From Salinisphaera sp. (lineage in GTDB: Bacteria > Pseudomonadota > Gammaproteobacteria > Nevskiales > Salinisphaeraceae), in the NCBI RefSeq assembly GCF_002729955.1, contig NZ_PBYA01000019.1:1-51654 (forward strand): a DNA stretch of 51,654 nucleotides, written 5' to 3'. This document shows, one piece after another, positions 9,022 through 18,217 of the stretch; the stretch's first letter is position 1, and each line of letters opens with the position of its first letter. The notes under the pieces were generated by a model. It ran no database searches. It saw nothing but the letters and a program-made list of their open reading frames with translations, and was not told the origin of the DNA. Position numbers and translations under genes: made by a program.

Positions 9022-9777
9022 GTGCTACTCATACCTGCGATTGATATCAAGAACGGCCAGTGCGTACGCCTGCGCCAGGGCCGCATGGACGACGTCACCG
9101 TCTTCGACGAAGACCCGGTGGCCGTAGCCGAACGCTGGCTTGCCGAGGGCGCGGATCGGATCCACGTGGTCGATCTCGACGGCGCCAAGGCAGGCTACCC
9201 GGTCAACGACCGCGTGATCGGCCAGATCGTGTCCGCCTGCGGCAATGTGCCGGTACAGGTGGGCGGCGGCATCCGCGACGAAGCCGCGATCGAAACCTAT
9301 CTCGAGCGCGGCGTCGAGTACGTCATCCTTGGCACGCGCGCGGTTTCCGAACCCCATTTCGTGGCCGATGCCGGCGTGGAATTCCCGCGCCATATCATCG
9401 TCGGCCTCGACGCCAAGGACGGCATGGTGGCCACCGACGGCTGGTCCAAGCTGTCGAACAACACCGTGGCTGAAATGGCACAGCAGTTCGAGGACGATGG
9501 CGTGGTTGCCATCATCCATACCGATATCGGCCGCGACGGCATGATGCAGGGCGTCAATGTCGAAGCCAGCCGCGCGCTGGCCGCCGAACTCACCATTCCC
9601 GTGATCGCTTCGGGCGGGGTGACCCGGCTCGACGATATCGAAGCCCTGCTCACCGCCGAGGAAGACGGCGTGACCGGCGCAGTAATCGGCCGCGCGCTTT
9701 ATGAAGGCACGATCGACCTCGCCGAAGCACGCAAGCTGGTCAACGACCGTCAGTCCAAGTCGAAGGGGTCCGCGTGA
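9022..9777 (+). CDS. hisA: Phosphoribosylformimino-AICAR ribotide isomerase HisA
   Basis: HisA catalyses the Amadori isomerisation of ProFAR to PRFAR on a (beta/alpha)8 barrel. The start is GTG at 9022, giving [16 protein letters not shown] with the catalytic Asp in AIDIK; the second catalytic Asp lies in HTDIGRDGM and phosphate-binding loops are VQVGGGIRD and IASGGVT. Length 251. Its TGA stop overlaps the GTG of hisF by four bases (GTGA), so the two barrel enzymes are translationally coupled. Confidence 0.97.
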   Translation: MLLIPAIDIKNGQCVRLRQGRMDDVTVFDEDPVAVAERWLAEGADRIHVVDLDGAKAGYPVNDRVIGQIVSACGNVPVQVGGGIRDEAAIETYLERGVEYVILGTRAVSEPHFVADAGVEFPRHIIVGLDAKDGMVATDGWSKLSNNTVAEMAQQFEDDGVVAIIHTDIGRDGMMQGVNVEASRALAAELTIPVIASGGVTRLDDIEALLTAEEDGVTGAVIGRALYEGTIDLAEARKLVNDRQSKSKGSA

Positions 9778-10559
9778 GCCTGGCCAAACGCATCATCCCC
9801 TGCCTGGATATCGACAAGGGCCGGGTCGTCAAGGGCGTCAAGTTCCTCGAGATCAAGGATGCCGGCGATCCGGTCGAGATCGCGCGGCGTTACGATCAGC
9901 AGGGCGCCGATGAACTCGTCTTTCTCGACATCACGGCAAGCCACGAAGATCGCGGCACGCTCATGGAAGTGGTCGAACGCGTGGCTGGCGAAGTGTTCAT
10001 CCCGCTGACCGTTGGCGGCGGCGTCAGAACCCTGCCCGACGTGCGGCGGCTGCTTTCGGCCGGGGCCGACAAGGTGTCGATCAACACCGCCGCCATCTCG
10101 GACCCCAACTTCGTGGCCGAAGCGGCCTATCGCTACGGGTCGCAGTGCATCGTGGTCGCGCTCGACGCCAAGAACGTCGCCCGCAAGGGCGAGGCGCCGC
10201 GCTGGGAAATCTTCACCCACGGCGGGCGTAAATCCACCGGCATCGATGCCATCGAATGGGCACAGAAGCTGGTTTCGCTTGGCGCGGGCGAAGTGCTGCT
10301 GACCAGCATGGACAAGGACGGCACCAAGTCCGGCTTTGATCTCAAGCTCACCCGCGCGATTTCGGACGCCGTGGACGTGCCAGTGATCGCCTCCGGCGGG
10401 GTCGGCAACCTCGAACACCTGCACGACGGCCTCGAGATCGGCGCCGCCGATGCCGTGCTCGCCGCATCGATCTTTCATTTCGGCACGTACACGATCCAGC
10501 AGGCCAAGGGCTACCTCGCCGAACGCGGCGTGGTCGTACGCGACCCGATCTACCGCTAG
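9774..10559 (+). CDS. hisF: Imidazole glycerol phosphate synthase, cyclase subunit HisF
   Basis: HisF uses ammonia from HisH to turn PRFAR into imidazole glycerol phosphate and AICAR. The barrel starts [16 protein letters not shown] with catalytic Asp near residue 11, and the second catalytic Asp is in [13 protein letters not shown] near residue 181; phosphate sites are VGGGVRT and ASGGVGN. Length 261. GTG start overlapping hisA. It is the last gene of this his cluster; no hisG, hisD or hisC is present in the window. Confidence 0.97.
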   Translation: MSLAKRIIPCLDIDKGRVVKGVKFLEIKDAGDPVEIARRYDQQGADELVFLDITASHEDRGTLMEVVERVAGEVFIPLTVGGGVRTLPDVRRLLSAGADKVSINTAAISDPNFVAEAAYRYGSQCIVVALDAKNVARKGEAPRWEIFTHGGRKSTGIDAIEWAQKLVSLGAGEVLLTSMDKDGTKSGFDLKLTRAISDAVDVPVIASGGVGNLEHLHDGLEIGAADAVLAASIFHFGTYTIQQAKGYLAERGVVVRDPIYR

Positions 10560-11184
10560 CGCCACCCGTCGCCCGGGTGCCCTGCCCGCGCGGCGCCGGC
10601 GACTCGGCGCGAGCCTCGTGCCCGTTATGCAGGCGATCCGCCGATAACGCCGAGTTAAAAGACAGCTGAGCTCGAATTTGCGCCTTGCCAGATGCTTCGG
10701 CGTCTCGATGAAGCGCGATCCGGAGGCTGTGACCACCATCTGCGTCGATCTGCGTCGATCTGCGGACAGATTCTTCCGCAGGCATAACCTGTACGGTTAA
10801 ACGCGGACACCTTTTCGGCCTATGCAGCAGTAGGCTACCAGCCAAGCCCGACAAGTATTATCCGCAGATCGACGCAGATGAACGCAGATCGAAAGCCGGG
10901 CGTTTCGATCTTGCTGCCACAGCTCAAACTCACCAGGGGCGCCAACAAACGGCCAGCCCCGAATAGCTCCGCGCTTTTGGTCTGCGTAATCGGCACAATC
11001 TGCGGTTGCCCTTCTTGAAACGGCCGCTGAAGCTCGATTGATCGCCGGGCGCGCAAGATCGGCCCGTGCGTGCACGCGAATCAGCCGGGGCCGCGGGCGC
11101 TCTGGTGCTCGCTGCTTAAGCCAGCCGTAAGCTTGGGCGCTCGATACTCGGCTGGCTTGTGTTTCCACCCTCTCGGCGTATGCG
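10560..11184. other. 625-bp non-coding stretch with decayed ATCTGCGT-type repeats
   Basis: No reading frame here looks like a protein. The notable content is an inverted pair of ATCTGCGT-rich arms (10735-10766 and 10861-10892, listed separately) and a weaker related stretch near 10979-11009 (CTGCGTAATC then AATCTGCGG). It lies between the end of the hisBHAF cluster and the SIMPL gene, so it must also hold the SIMPL promoter, which I cannot identify with confidence. No clear rho-independent terminator follows hisF. Confidence 0.7.
10735..10892. repeat. Inverted repeat built from ATCTGCGTCG units
   Basis: The left arm (10735-10766) contains three tandem CGATCTGCG-type units ending in TGCGGA; the right arm (10861-10892) is its reverse complement with a few differences and begins TCCGCAGATCGACGCAGAT. 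The arms are separated by 94 bases. Similar ATCTGCGT/ATGAACGCAGAT units are widespread in environmental bacterial genomes; the role here is unknown. The arrangement could form a long-stemmed RNA or cruciform. Confidence 0.7.
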
Positions 11185-11895
11185 ATGAAGAACAATATCC
11201 TGGCGGCTGCCATTCTCGGGCTGTGTCTGGCGGTGGGGCTCATCGTTGGCGGTAGCTATCTCAAGAGCGCGGCCATTCAATGGAAATCGGCCGAGCGTGC
11301 GGTCACGGTCAAGGGGCTGGCCGAACGCGAGGTGCGGGCCAATCTTGCCCTCTGGCCGCTGCACTTCACCGTGACCGGCGACGAACTGGGCGCGGTGCAG
11401 GATCAGGTCAATCGCCAGGCCGACATCATCCGAAGCTTTCTGACCGATGCCGGCTTCAAGGCGGATTCGATCTCGCTGACCTCGCCGCAGGTGACCGATC
11501 GCTACGCCAACAGCTATGGCGATCAACGCCCGCCCACGCGGTATTCCGCCGAGGCCACGGTGCTGGTACGCACGCCCGAAATCGACACGGTCAAACAGGC
11601 CATGCCGCGCGTGGGCGAACTGGTGAGCCAGGGCGTGGTGCTGTCGCCCAACTATGAATATCGCACCGAGTTCCTGTTCACCGACCTGGAATCGATCAAG
11701 CCGGAAATGATTGCCCAGGCCACCGCCGATGCGCGTAAGGCCGCCCGCCAGTTCGCCGAGGATTCGGGCAACCAGGTCGGCGCCATCCGTTCCGCATCGC
11801 AAGGCTATTTCTCGATCGAGGATCTGGACAGCTATACGCCGGACGTGAAGAAAATCCGCGTTGTGACCACCATCGATTACGCCCTCGAAGACTAG
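11185..11895 (+). CDS. SIMPL domain (DUF541) envelope protein
   Basis: A 236-residue protein with an N-terminal hydrophobic signal-anchor or signal peptide (about residues 5-24) followed by a SIMPL/DUF541 domain across the rest. Recognisable parts are VTVKGLAEREVRANLALW, the GFKADSISLTSPQVTDRY strand-turn and a C-terminal KIRVVTTIDYAL strand. SIMPL proteins are periplasmic or membrane-attached with no settled enzymatic role; some relatives are linked to oxidative stress or outer-membrane assembly. It stands alone, ends at the bidirectional terminator at 11921-11944, and is convergent with the DJ-1/PfpI gene. Confidence 0.85.
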   Translation: MKNNILAAAILGLCLAVGLIVGGSYLKSAAIQWKSAERAVTVKGLAEREVRANLALWPLHFTVTGDELGAVQDQVNRQADIIRSFLTDAGFKADSISLTSPQVTDRYANSYGDQRPPTRYSAEATVLVRTPEIDTVKQAMPRVGELVSQGVVLSPNYEYRTEFLFTDLESIKPEMIAQATADARKAARQFAEDSGNQVGAIRSASQGYFSIEDLDSYTPDVKKIRVVTTIDYALED

Positions 11896-11920
11896 CGCCG
11901 CAGGAACGCCGGGCACAAAA

Positions 11921-11944
11921 AAGCCCGGGTTGAAACCCGGGCTT
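11921..11944. terminator. Bidirectional rho-independent terminator
   Basis: Perfect 11-bp stem AAGCCCGGGTT (11921-11931) with AACCCGGGCTT (11934-11944) and a two-base loop. A-rich sequence precedes it (AAAAAA, six of which read as U for the minus strand) and T-rich sequence follows (TTTGCTTT), so it can end both the SIMPL gene and the convergent DJ-1/PfpI gene. Confidence 0.9.
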
Positions 11945-11973
11945 TGCTTTGCACATGGCAGTGCATGGTTCGA

Positions 11974-12543
11974 TCAGGTGGTCTGTTCTTCGTGCTTGCC
12001 TTCGGCGATCTCTTCGATCGTCTTGGCACAGAAGGCATCCAGATCGTCCGGCGTGCGGCTGGTGACGAGCGCTTCGTCGCAGACCACTTCGCGGTCTTCC
12101 CACTTGGCACCGGCGTTCTGCAGGTCGGTCTTGATCGACGGGAACGAGGTCACCGTGCGGCCCTTGAGCACGTCGGCTTCGGCCAGCAACCACGGGCCGT
12201 GGCAGATCGCGGAAACCGGCTTGTGCTGGGCGAAGAAGTCACGCACGAACTGCACAGCCTTGTCGTTCATGCGCAGCGTGTCCGGGTTGGCCAGACCGCC
12301 CGGCAGCACGAGGGCGTTGTAGCCCTGGGCCGATACCTGGTCGACGGTCTTGTCGACCGGGATCGGATCACCCTTGGGCTCGCCACCGCTTTCGCCCTGG
12401 ATCTTGCCGTTTTCGAGCGAGATCAGTTCCACTTCGGCGCCGGCTGCCTTGATCTCGTCCCACGGCTGGGTCAGCTCCGAATACTCGAAACCGTTCGTGG
12501 CCAGAAAGGCGACCTTCTTGCCTTTGAGTTCGTCGCTCATCAC
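11974..12543 (-). CDS. DJ-1/PfpI family protein (YhbO/protein deglycase type)
   Basis: A 189-residue cytoplasmic protein of the class I glutamine amidotransferase-like DJ-1/PfpI superfamily. The nucleophile elbow is VSAICHGPWLL (Cys about 114, His 115), the conserved acid residue is in the early GFEYSEL segment, and YNALVLPGGLANPD is the family beta strand and loop. Members act as stress proteins with proposed deglycase/methylglyoxal-detoxifying or peptidase activity; which applies here cannot be told from sequence. Two consecutive ATGs (12543 and 12540) are possible starts. It is monocistronic, upstream of rsmB's 3' end by about 95 bases. Confidence 0.9.
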   Translation of the reverse strand: MMSDELKGKKVAFLATNGFEYSELTQPWDEIKAAGAEVELISLENGKIQGESGGEPKGDPIPVDKTVDQVSAQGYNALVLPGGLANPDTLRMNDKAVQFVRDFFAQHKPVSAICHGPWLLAEADVLKGRTVTSFPSIKTDLQNAGAKWEDREVVCDEALVTSRTPDDLDAFCAKTIEEIAEGKHEEQTT

Positions 12544-12638
12544 AACTCCAATTGGTTGATGAATCAGTACACTACCAATCCTGCGGCTGTGCGTGGTCGT
12601 TTCAACTCCGTAATGCTACTTACCGTGGACGACGAAGC

Positions 12639-13970
12639 TCAGGTCGCGCTGCGTTCGAGCACCGCATAATAGAAGCCGTCGAAGCCGTGCATACCGGGCG
12701 CGATACGCCGGCCATAGCGTTCGGCAAAGCCCCAGTGCGCATTGATGACCTGCTCGTACGCGTCAGGGGTGCGTTCTAGAAAGGCATCGACCACATCGAC
12801 GCCCTCGGCACGCAGGATCGAGCAGGTGGCATAGACCAGCCGTCCACCGGGCGCGAGCGTTCGCCAGAGGTTGTCCAGCAGCTCGTTCTGTCGTTCGGCC
12901 GCGGCAGCGATATCACTCGGCCGACGCAGCCATTTGATATCCGGATGGCGACGAATCACGCCGGTACCGCTACAGGGCGCATCGAGCAGGATGCGATCGA
13001 AGGCGCGGCCGTCCCACCAGTCATCGACTGCGCCCGCATCAGCAGCCTTGACCTGCGCACGGGTACCGACACGCCGCAGGGTTTCATCGAGCGTTTCGAG
13101 TCGTGCCGGGTCGATATCCAGCGCCAGCAGATCGATATCGCCGCGTTCGAGCAGATGAGCACTCTTGTTGCCGGGGGCCGCGCATGCGTCGAGCACGTAA
13201 TCGCCGGCGCGTGCACCCACCAGGCCCGCGGCAAGCTGGGCGGCGCCGTCCTGAATCGAGACGTCGCCGCTGGCAAAGCCGGGCAGATCCCGTGCCGGTA
13301 TCGGCGTGTCGAGGGTGAATGCACTGTCGCAGACGCGGACCGCTTCGCTGGAAATTCCGGCGTCGGCCAGCCGCTGTATCGCGCCGTGCCGATCGCCGCG
13401 ACGGGCGTTGGCGCGCAGATGCATTGGCGCAGGCCGATTGCCGGCCGCGAGCACGTCCGGCCACAGGCTGCCCCAGTCGGTTTCGACCATGCGCACCAGC
13501 CAGTCGGGGTAGCCGTAGCGCACGCCGACCGCCAGCTCTGCCGAATCGAGCCGACTGCCCTCGCGCTGATGACCTCGCAGAATGGCGTTGACCATACCGC
13601 GTGCCTTGCCGAGCTTGAGCATCGCCGTGGCCGCCACCGTTGCATGCACGGCGGCATGCGCGGGAATACGCATGGCCTCGAGCTGCAACAGCCCGACCAG
13701 CAACAGTGCACGCAGCAACGGCTGCGGCTTGCGCGACAGCCGGGGTGCAAGCAGCGCCTCGAGGCGGCGATAGTCGCGTAATACGCCGTAGGCCAGCGCC
13801 GAGGTCAGCGCCCGATCGGCGCCGTTCATCTGCGCAGGCAGTTCGGCCAGGGCAGCGTCGAGGCTGCGCCGATCGTTCATTACCGCCGACACACAGCGTG
13901 CGGCCAAGGCGCGCGGCGCTGCGCCTTCCTCTACGGCTGGCTGCTTTTCGCGGGGTCGCGATCTACTCAA
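12639..13970 (-). CDS. rsmB: 16S rRNA (cytosine-967-C5)-methyltransferase RsmB
   Basis: RsmB methylates C967 of 16S rRNA. The N-terminal NusB-like domain (about residues 18-150) is followed by a SAM-dependent methyltransferase domain. Motif I is DACAAPGNKSAHLL (GNK in place of the commoner GGK), motif IV with the release cysteine is LDAPCSGTGVIRRHPDIKW, and motif VI with the catalytic cysteine is YATCSILRAEG. Length 443. Its start overlaps the end of fmt by eight bases; the order def-fmt-rsmB is conserved across gammaproteobacteria, though trkA, often next, lies elsewhere here. Confidence 0.96.
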   Translation of the reverse strand: MSRSRPREKQPAVEEGAAPRALAARCVSAVMNDRRSLDAALAELPAQMNGADRALTSALAYGVLRDYRRLEALLAPRLSRKPQPLLRALLLVGLLQLEAMRIPAHAAVHATVAATAMLKLGKARGMVNAILRGHQREGSRLDSAELAVGVRYGYPDWLVRMVETDWGSLWPDVLAAGNRPAPMHLRANARRGDRHGAIQRLADAGISSEAVRVCDSAFTLDTPIPARDLPGFASGDVSIQDGAAQLAAGLVGARAGDYVLDACAAPGNKSAHLLERGDIDLLALDIDPARLETLDETLRRVGTRAQVKAADAGAVDDWWDGRAFDRILLDAPCSGTGVIRRHPDIKWLRRPSDIAAAAERQNELLDNLWRTLAPGGRLVYATCSILRAEGVDVVDAFLERTPDAYEQVINAHWGFAERYGRRIAPGMHGFDGFYYAVLERSAT

Positions 13971-14883
13971 AACGCTGTCCGACCCAGTCGCGCCCGTTCA
14001 CTGCCGCGGCGGCGTCCATGCGCTTCTTGCCGGGCAGCTGCAGCTCTGTCACCCGCAGCGTGCCCGCGCCGGTGGCGATATCGATACCTTTGGGGCTGGC
14101 CGCGACCACCGCACCCGGTTCGCCAGCCGTACCCGCGGCAGGGGCGGCCCGCCAGAAGCGTACCGGCTGGCCGTTGAGTTGGGCATGGGCCACCGGCCAC
14201 GGCACGAAAGCACGTACCGCGCGGGCGATCTCGTCGGCGCCGGCACGCCAATCGATCGCGGCCTCGCCCTTGTCCAGTCGGCGGGCATAGCAGGCCTGGG
14301 CATCGTCCTGTGTTTCCCCGCTCACACCCTGTTCGACGCGCCCGAGCAGCTCTGCCAACTCCGCGGCGCCCAGAGCGGCGAGACGGTCGTGCAGCTCGCC
14401 CGCGGTGGTATCGCTATCGATCGGCACCGCCCGGCGTACCAGCATGGGGCCCGTATCCAGTCCGGCGTTCATCTGCATGAGGGTCACGCCGGTTTCGCTA
14501 TCGCCGGCCAGAATCGCGCGGGCGATCGGCGCGGCACCGCGCCAGCGCGGCAGCAGCGAGGCATGCACGTTGATACAGCCGTAACGCGGCAGTGCGAGTA
14601 CCTTTTTAGGCAACAACAGGCCGTAGGCGACCACCACCATCAGATCGGGTTCGAGCGCGGCGAGTTCCTCGAACGCTGCCTCTTTTTTGAGCGATAGCGG
14701 CTGCTGAACCGGCACGCCCAGCTCCAGCGCACGCTGCTTGATCGGCGACGCCGCCAATTTGCGGCCCCGCCCGGCCGGTCGATCCGGCTGGGTGAGTACA
14801 CCGGTCAGGCGATGCGAGCTCGCTGCGATGGCGTCGAGACAGGGCAGCGCGAATTCGGGCGTGCCGGCAAAAACGATGTTCAC
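13963..14883 (-). CDS. fmt: Methionyl-tRNA formyltransferase
   Basis: Fmt formylates initiator Met-tRNA using 10-formyltetrahydrofolate. The 306-residue protein begins MNIVFAGTPEFALPCLDAI; the catalytic site lies in INVHASLLPRWRGAAPI (Asn, His and the SLLP loop), with the conserved GVTLMQMNAGLDTGPML after it. A C-terminal OB-like domain (about 205-306) binds tRNA. It lies three bases downstream of def and overlaps rsmB, forming one operon; formyl groups added by Fmt are removed by the upstream Def. Confidence 0.97.
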   Translation of the reverse strand: MNIVFAGTPEFALPCLDAIAASSHRLTGVLTQPDRPAGRGRKLAASPIKQRALELGVPVQQPLSLKKEAAFEELAALEPDLMVVVAYGLLLPKKVLALPRYGCINVHASLLPRWRGAAPIARAILAGDSETGVTLMQMNAGLDTGPMLVRRAVPIDSDTTAGELHDRLAALGAAELAELLGRVEQGVSGETQDDAQACYARRLDKGEAAIDWRAGADEIARAVRAFVPWPVAHAQLNGQPVRFWRAAPAAGTAGEPGAVVAASPKGIDIATGAGTLRVTELQLPGKKRMDAAAAVNGRDWVGQRFE

Positions 14884-14886
14884 GGC

Positions 14887-15408
14887 TTATTCGTCGCTTT
14901 CGGTCGCGGGTTGCTGGCGGGCGGCCTTGGCCAGCTTGCGGCGAATACGCTCGCGCTTGAGCCGGGAAAGCTGGTCGATATAAAGCCCGCCGTCGAGATG
15001 TGCCAGCTCGTGCTGAACGCACTGGGCGAGCAGGCCTTCGGCGTCCATCTCGTAGCGCTCGCCGTGGCGATCCTGGGCCGCAAAACGAACGCGGGCGTAG
15101 CGTTTGACCTTGTCGTAGTGATCCGGCACCGACAGACAGCCTTCGTCCACGGTTTCCAGATCCTCGGCGGAGAGGATTTCCGGATTGCACATCACGATCT
15201 GTTCGTTGCGGTCTTCCGAACAGTCCATGACGGCCACGCGACGCGTATCGCCCACCTGTGTGGCGGCCAGACCCACGCCCGGGGCGTCGTACATGGTTTC
15301 GAACATGTCGTCGATAAACTGCGACAACGTTTCGTCGAACTCGGTGACCGGCTCGGTGCGTTCGCGCAGCCGCGGATCGGGGAAATGCAAAATCTCGAGA
15401 ATCGCCAT
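14887..15408 (-). CDS. def: Peptide deformylase
   Basis: Def removes the formyl group from nascent proteins using a metal ion. The three motifs are present: [10 protein letters not shown] (motif 1), EGCLSVP (motif 2, metal-binding Cys) and QHELAHLDG (motif 3, HExxH with two metal ligands). Motif 3 is HELAH rather than the common HEMDH, a tolerated variation. Length 173. First gene of def-fmt-rsmB and divergent from the LysM gene. Confidence 0.97.
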   Translation of the reverse strand: MAILEILHFPDPRLRERTEPVTEFDETLSQFIDDMFETMYDAPGVGLAATQVGDTRRVAVMDCSEDRNEQIVMCNPEILSAEDLETVDEGCLSVPDHYDKVKRYARVRFAAQDRHGERYEMDAEGLLAQCVQHELAHLDGGLYIDQLSRLKRERIRRKLAKAARQQPATESDE

Positions 15409-15734
15409 ATTCTATCGGTGGTGTGCGTCACAAGTGGGCCGGCCATCAATAAACCATCTGACTGGCCGATAACGAAAAAGCACGTGGCATGGCACGTTCG
15501 AGCGCTATCAACCCGACAGGAAAACACTTTCCATATCGGCGCAATAGCGCGAGTATGCACAGGCAGGCGCGCCGCGGCCAGCGGCCGCGAAGCCTGCAAA
15601 AACAAATGCCGGGCAAAAGCCGTCATCTGTTTGTGCAGGGGTTGCAGGACGGCTGACCGTCAGCTGTCTTGGTGTGGGGTCAATCATTGGGGGGCGCGTC
15701 CTGGATGCGAGAGTATAACGATTTGAAGCAGGCC
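15409..15734. other. Divergent intergenic region def / LysM gene
   Basis: About 326 bases between the two divergent starts. No gene is credible here. It must contain promoters for both operons. A short reading frame extends the LysM gene upstream to a TTG at 15669 or an ATG at 15705, but that sequence does not look like a signal peptide, so I treat it as leader. Confidence 0.6.
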
Positions 15735-16844
15735 ATGAAGTGTGCCGGCACCGGTCTCACCCTGGCCCTGGCGGCCGTTTTGAGCGGCTGCGCTCATCAG
15801 CAGCCCGAGCCCGACCTGGCCCCCGCGCCGTCCACGCCGCTGCCGGAACGCGCGCCGCCCGTCGTGCGGGAAAACACGGTCAACCAGCAGCTACGCGCGG
15901 ATGCGCCGCTGCGCTATGTGGTCAAGAAGGGCGACACGCTCTGGGATATCGCCGGCTACTACCTGCGCGACCCCTGGTACTGGCCGCAGCTGTGGTACGC
16001 CAATCCGGATATCGCCAACCCGCATCTGATCTATCCGGGTGATGTGCTCATTCTCACCCGTGACGCCGACGGCAACTTCCAGCTGCGCCGCGCCGGCACC
16101 AAGGTGCTTTCGCCGCGTATCCGCGAAAGCTCGCTGGAATCGATCGTCACCATACCCATGGACGCGATCCGACCCTTTATTACCGGGCCACGCCTGGTGA
16201 GCGCCGAAGAACTGGCCGACGCACCCTATATCGTCTCCTTCATCGACGAGCATCTGGTCGGCGGCAAGGGCACGGTCAGCTACGTGCGCGGCGTGGACAA
16301 CCAGGGCCCGGCCGACGGCCGCTTCAGCCTGGTGCGCGATGCCGGCCCGTACAAGGACCCGGACACCGGCGAAATCATCGGCCAGCAGGCCGTTCCCGTG
16401 GGTGAAATCCAGATCATCGAACCCGGCCCGGTCGCCAAGGCGCAGATCACCAAGAGCTATCGCGAAGCGCTGGTGGCCGACCGCCTGCTGCCACTGGAAA
16501 CCGAGGATCTGGTTCGCGATTTCTATCCGCATGCGCCGGAGCGCGCCGTCGAGGGCCGCATCATCTCCGTTTACGACGGCGTGTCGGCCATCGGCCAGTA
16601 TCAGGTGGTCACCCTGAGCGTGGGCCGTAACGACGGTATCGAACGCGGCCATGTGCTGGATATCTTCGAAGCCGGGCGCGTCGTGCTCGATCCGGTCAAG
16701 GGCGGTCAGGTGCGCCTGCCCGAACTCAAGTCCGGCGAGCTGCTGGTATTCAAGACCGACGCACGCGTGAGCTTCGCGGTGATCATGCGTGCCGAGCGCG
16801 CGGTGCATATCGACGACTTCGTACGCACGCCCAAGCGCTATTGA
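15735..16844 (+). CDS. LysM-domain lipoprotein
   Basis: The product begins MKCAGTGLTLALAAVLSGC, a lipoprotein signal peptide with lipobox LSGC, followed by a proline-rich spacer and one LysM domain (about residues 58-105: YVVKKGDTLWDIAGYYL, then NPDIANPHLIYPGDVLIL), which binds peptidoglycan. The remaining 260 residues are a conserved uncharacterised domain found in the orthologue beside dprA in Pseudomonas. I chose the ATG at 15735 because it gives a clean signal peptide; the ATG at 15705 would add ten residues. It begins the lysM-dprA-smg-topA-tsaC-hemF arrangement and is divergent from def. Confidence 0.9.
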   Translation: MKCAGTGLTLALAAVLSGCAHQQPEPDLAPAPSTPLPERAPPVVRENTVNQQLRADAPLRYVVKKGDTLWDIAGYYLRDPWYWPQLWYANPDIANPHLIYPGDVLILTRDADGNFQLRRAGTKVLSPRIRESSLESIVTIPMDAIRPFITGPRLVSAEELADAPYIVSFIDEHLVGGKGTVSYVRGVDNQGPADGRFSLVRDAGPYKDPDTGEIIGQQAVPVGEIQIIEPGPVAKAQITKSYREALVADRLLPLETEDLVRDFYPHAPERAVEGRIISVYDGVSAIGQYQVVTLSVGRNDGIERGHVLDIFEAGRVVLDPVKGGQVRLPELKSGELLVFKTDARVSFAVIMRAERAVHIDDFVRTPKRY

Positions 16845-17046
16845 TACGGCATGAAATGCCTTCATGCTGATGGATATTGCGAATACGGCTCGCCTTGCGA
16901 GCCGCGATTTCAGCCGGGGCTTTTCTGAGAAATAAAGCCATACAGGTGTCGTTTTCTTCTATTAAGGAAGGCTGGGTCCTGCAGCGGATTGGCTGCTGCG
17001 CCGTTGACCCGTGCCTGACGGCAGCCCGGCAAGCGCCAACCCAACC

Positions 17047-18168
17047 ATGAGCTGCCGCGCCGCCCTTCGGCTGGCCTGCACGCCGGGCATCGGTGCGGTT
17101 CTGGGCAGCCGGCTGATCGACCATTTCGGCAGCGCGGAACGAGCCGTGGCCGCTGGTGAGCGCGCCTGGCGCGAACTGGGCGTGCCGCGCGCGGCCTGTG
17201 CCACGCTTGCGGCCCACGACAACGCCCGGGTCGACGAGACCGAGCGCTGGCTCGAAGCACCGAACCGTCACTTCATCTCCCGCGACCATCGCCACTACCC
17301 GAACGCGCTGGCCGAACTCGACCCGGCCCCGCCCTGGCTGTACGGCGTGGGTGATACCGAACTGCTCAACTATCCGGCGATCGCGATCGTGGGCAGCCGC
17401 AACCCGAGCCCGGCCGGGCTCGAGGCCGCGCGCGAATTCGGCCATGCGCTGGCAAGCGCCGGGCTCGTGGTCGTCTCGGGCCTGGCCCGGGGTATCGATG
17501 CCGCCGCCCACGAAGGCGCGCTCGCCGCCGACGGCATGACGATCGCGGTCTGTGGCACCGGCCTCGATCGCGTGTACCCGGCCATGAACCGGGATCTGGC
17601 CGAGCGCATCGCTGACAACGGGTTGATGGTCTCGGAGTTCAGCCTGGGCACCGAGCCCAACCGCGGTAACTTCCCGCGTCGCAACCGCATCATCGCCGGG
17701 CTTTGTACCGCTACGCTGGTCGTCGAAGCCGCCCGAGCCTCGGGCTCGTTGATCACCGCGCGCATGGCCAGTGCGGCCGGGCGCGAAGTGTTTGCCCTGC
17801 CCGGCTCGATTCACAACCCGCTGGCGCGCGGCTGCCATCAGTTGATTCGCGACGGCGCCAAGCTGGTGGAAACCACCGAGCACATCCTCGAGGATATCGC
17901 CGGCGTACTCGATGGTTATCGTCGACCCGCTTCGTATCCGGCTGATCATGCAAGCGAAGACACTGGCGAGCCGGCCGGCGCTGCCGCCGAGAACGACACG
18001 CATGCAGCACTACTGGCCGCCCTCGGCCATGGCCCGGCACGGGTGGACGACCTGGTGGCCCGTACAGGCTGGTCGGCAGATGCGGTATCATCCAGTTTGC
18101 TCATCCTGGAACTGGAAGGTCGTGTCCAGGCAGGCCCCGGCGGTGCCTATACCCGCACCGTGTCATGA
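17047..18168 (+). CDS. dprA: DNA-processing protein DprA (Smf)
   Basis: DprA binds single-stranded DNA taken up during transformation and loads RecA. The extended Rossmann fold is visible from residue about 100: AIAIVGSRNPSPAGLEAA, then VSGLARGIDAAAHEGAL, GTGLDRVYPAMNRDLA, EFSLGTEPNRGNFPRRNRI and VVEAARASGSLITARMA. An N-terminal SAM-like helical segment and a C-terminal winged-helix-like DML1 domain (about 315-373) flank it. I start at the ATG 17047 (MSCRAALRL); a GTG at 17011 would add 12 residues. Neither start has a strong ribosome site. Confidence 0.95.
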   Translation: MSCRAALRLACTPGIGAVLGSRLIDHFGSAERAVAAGERAWRELGVPRAACATLAAHDNARVDETERWLEAPNRHFISRDHRHYPNALAELDPAPPWLYGVGDTELLNYPAIAIVGSRNPSPAGLEAAREFGHALASAGLVVVSGLARGIDAAAHEGALAADGMTIAVCGTGLDRVYPAMNRDLAERIADNGLMVSEFSLGTEPNRGNFPRRNRIIAGLCTATLVVEAARASGSLITARMASAAGREVFALPGSIHNPLARGCHQLIRDGAKLVETTEHILEDIAGVLDGYRRPASYPADHASEDTGEPAGAAAENDTHAALLAALGHGPARVDDLVARTGWSADAVSSSLLILELEGRVQAGPGGAYTRTVS

Positions 18169-18217
18169 TCGAGGGGCTGACTGACCGCCACGGTTCACAT
18201 ACGACGGATCTGCGCCG

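Noticed and set aside
10735-10892. CRISPR-like repeats
   Set aside because: Units are tandem and inverted without regular spacers of 30-40 bp, and no cas genes are nearby.
15009-15030. HELAH instead of HEMDH in peptide deformylase as a sign of a non-functional enzyme
   Set aside because: The HExxH zinc ligands are intact and the other two motifs are normal, so activity is expected.
15669-15734. N-terminal extension of the LysM protein
   Set aside because: The extra residues precede a complete lipoprotein signal peptide and begin with TTG; the start at 15735 is better supported.
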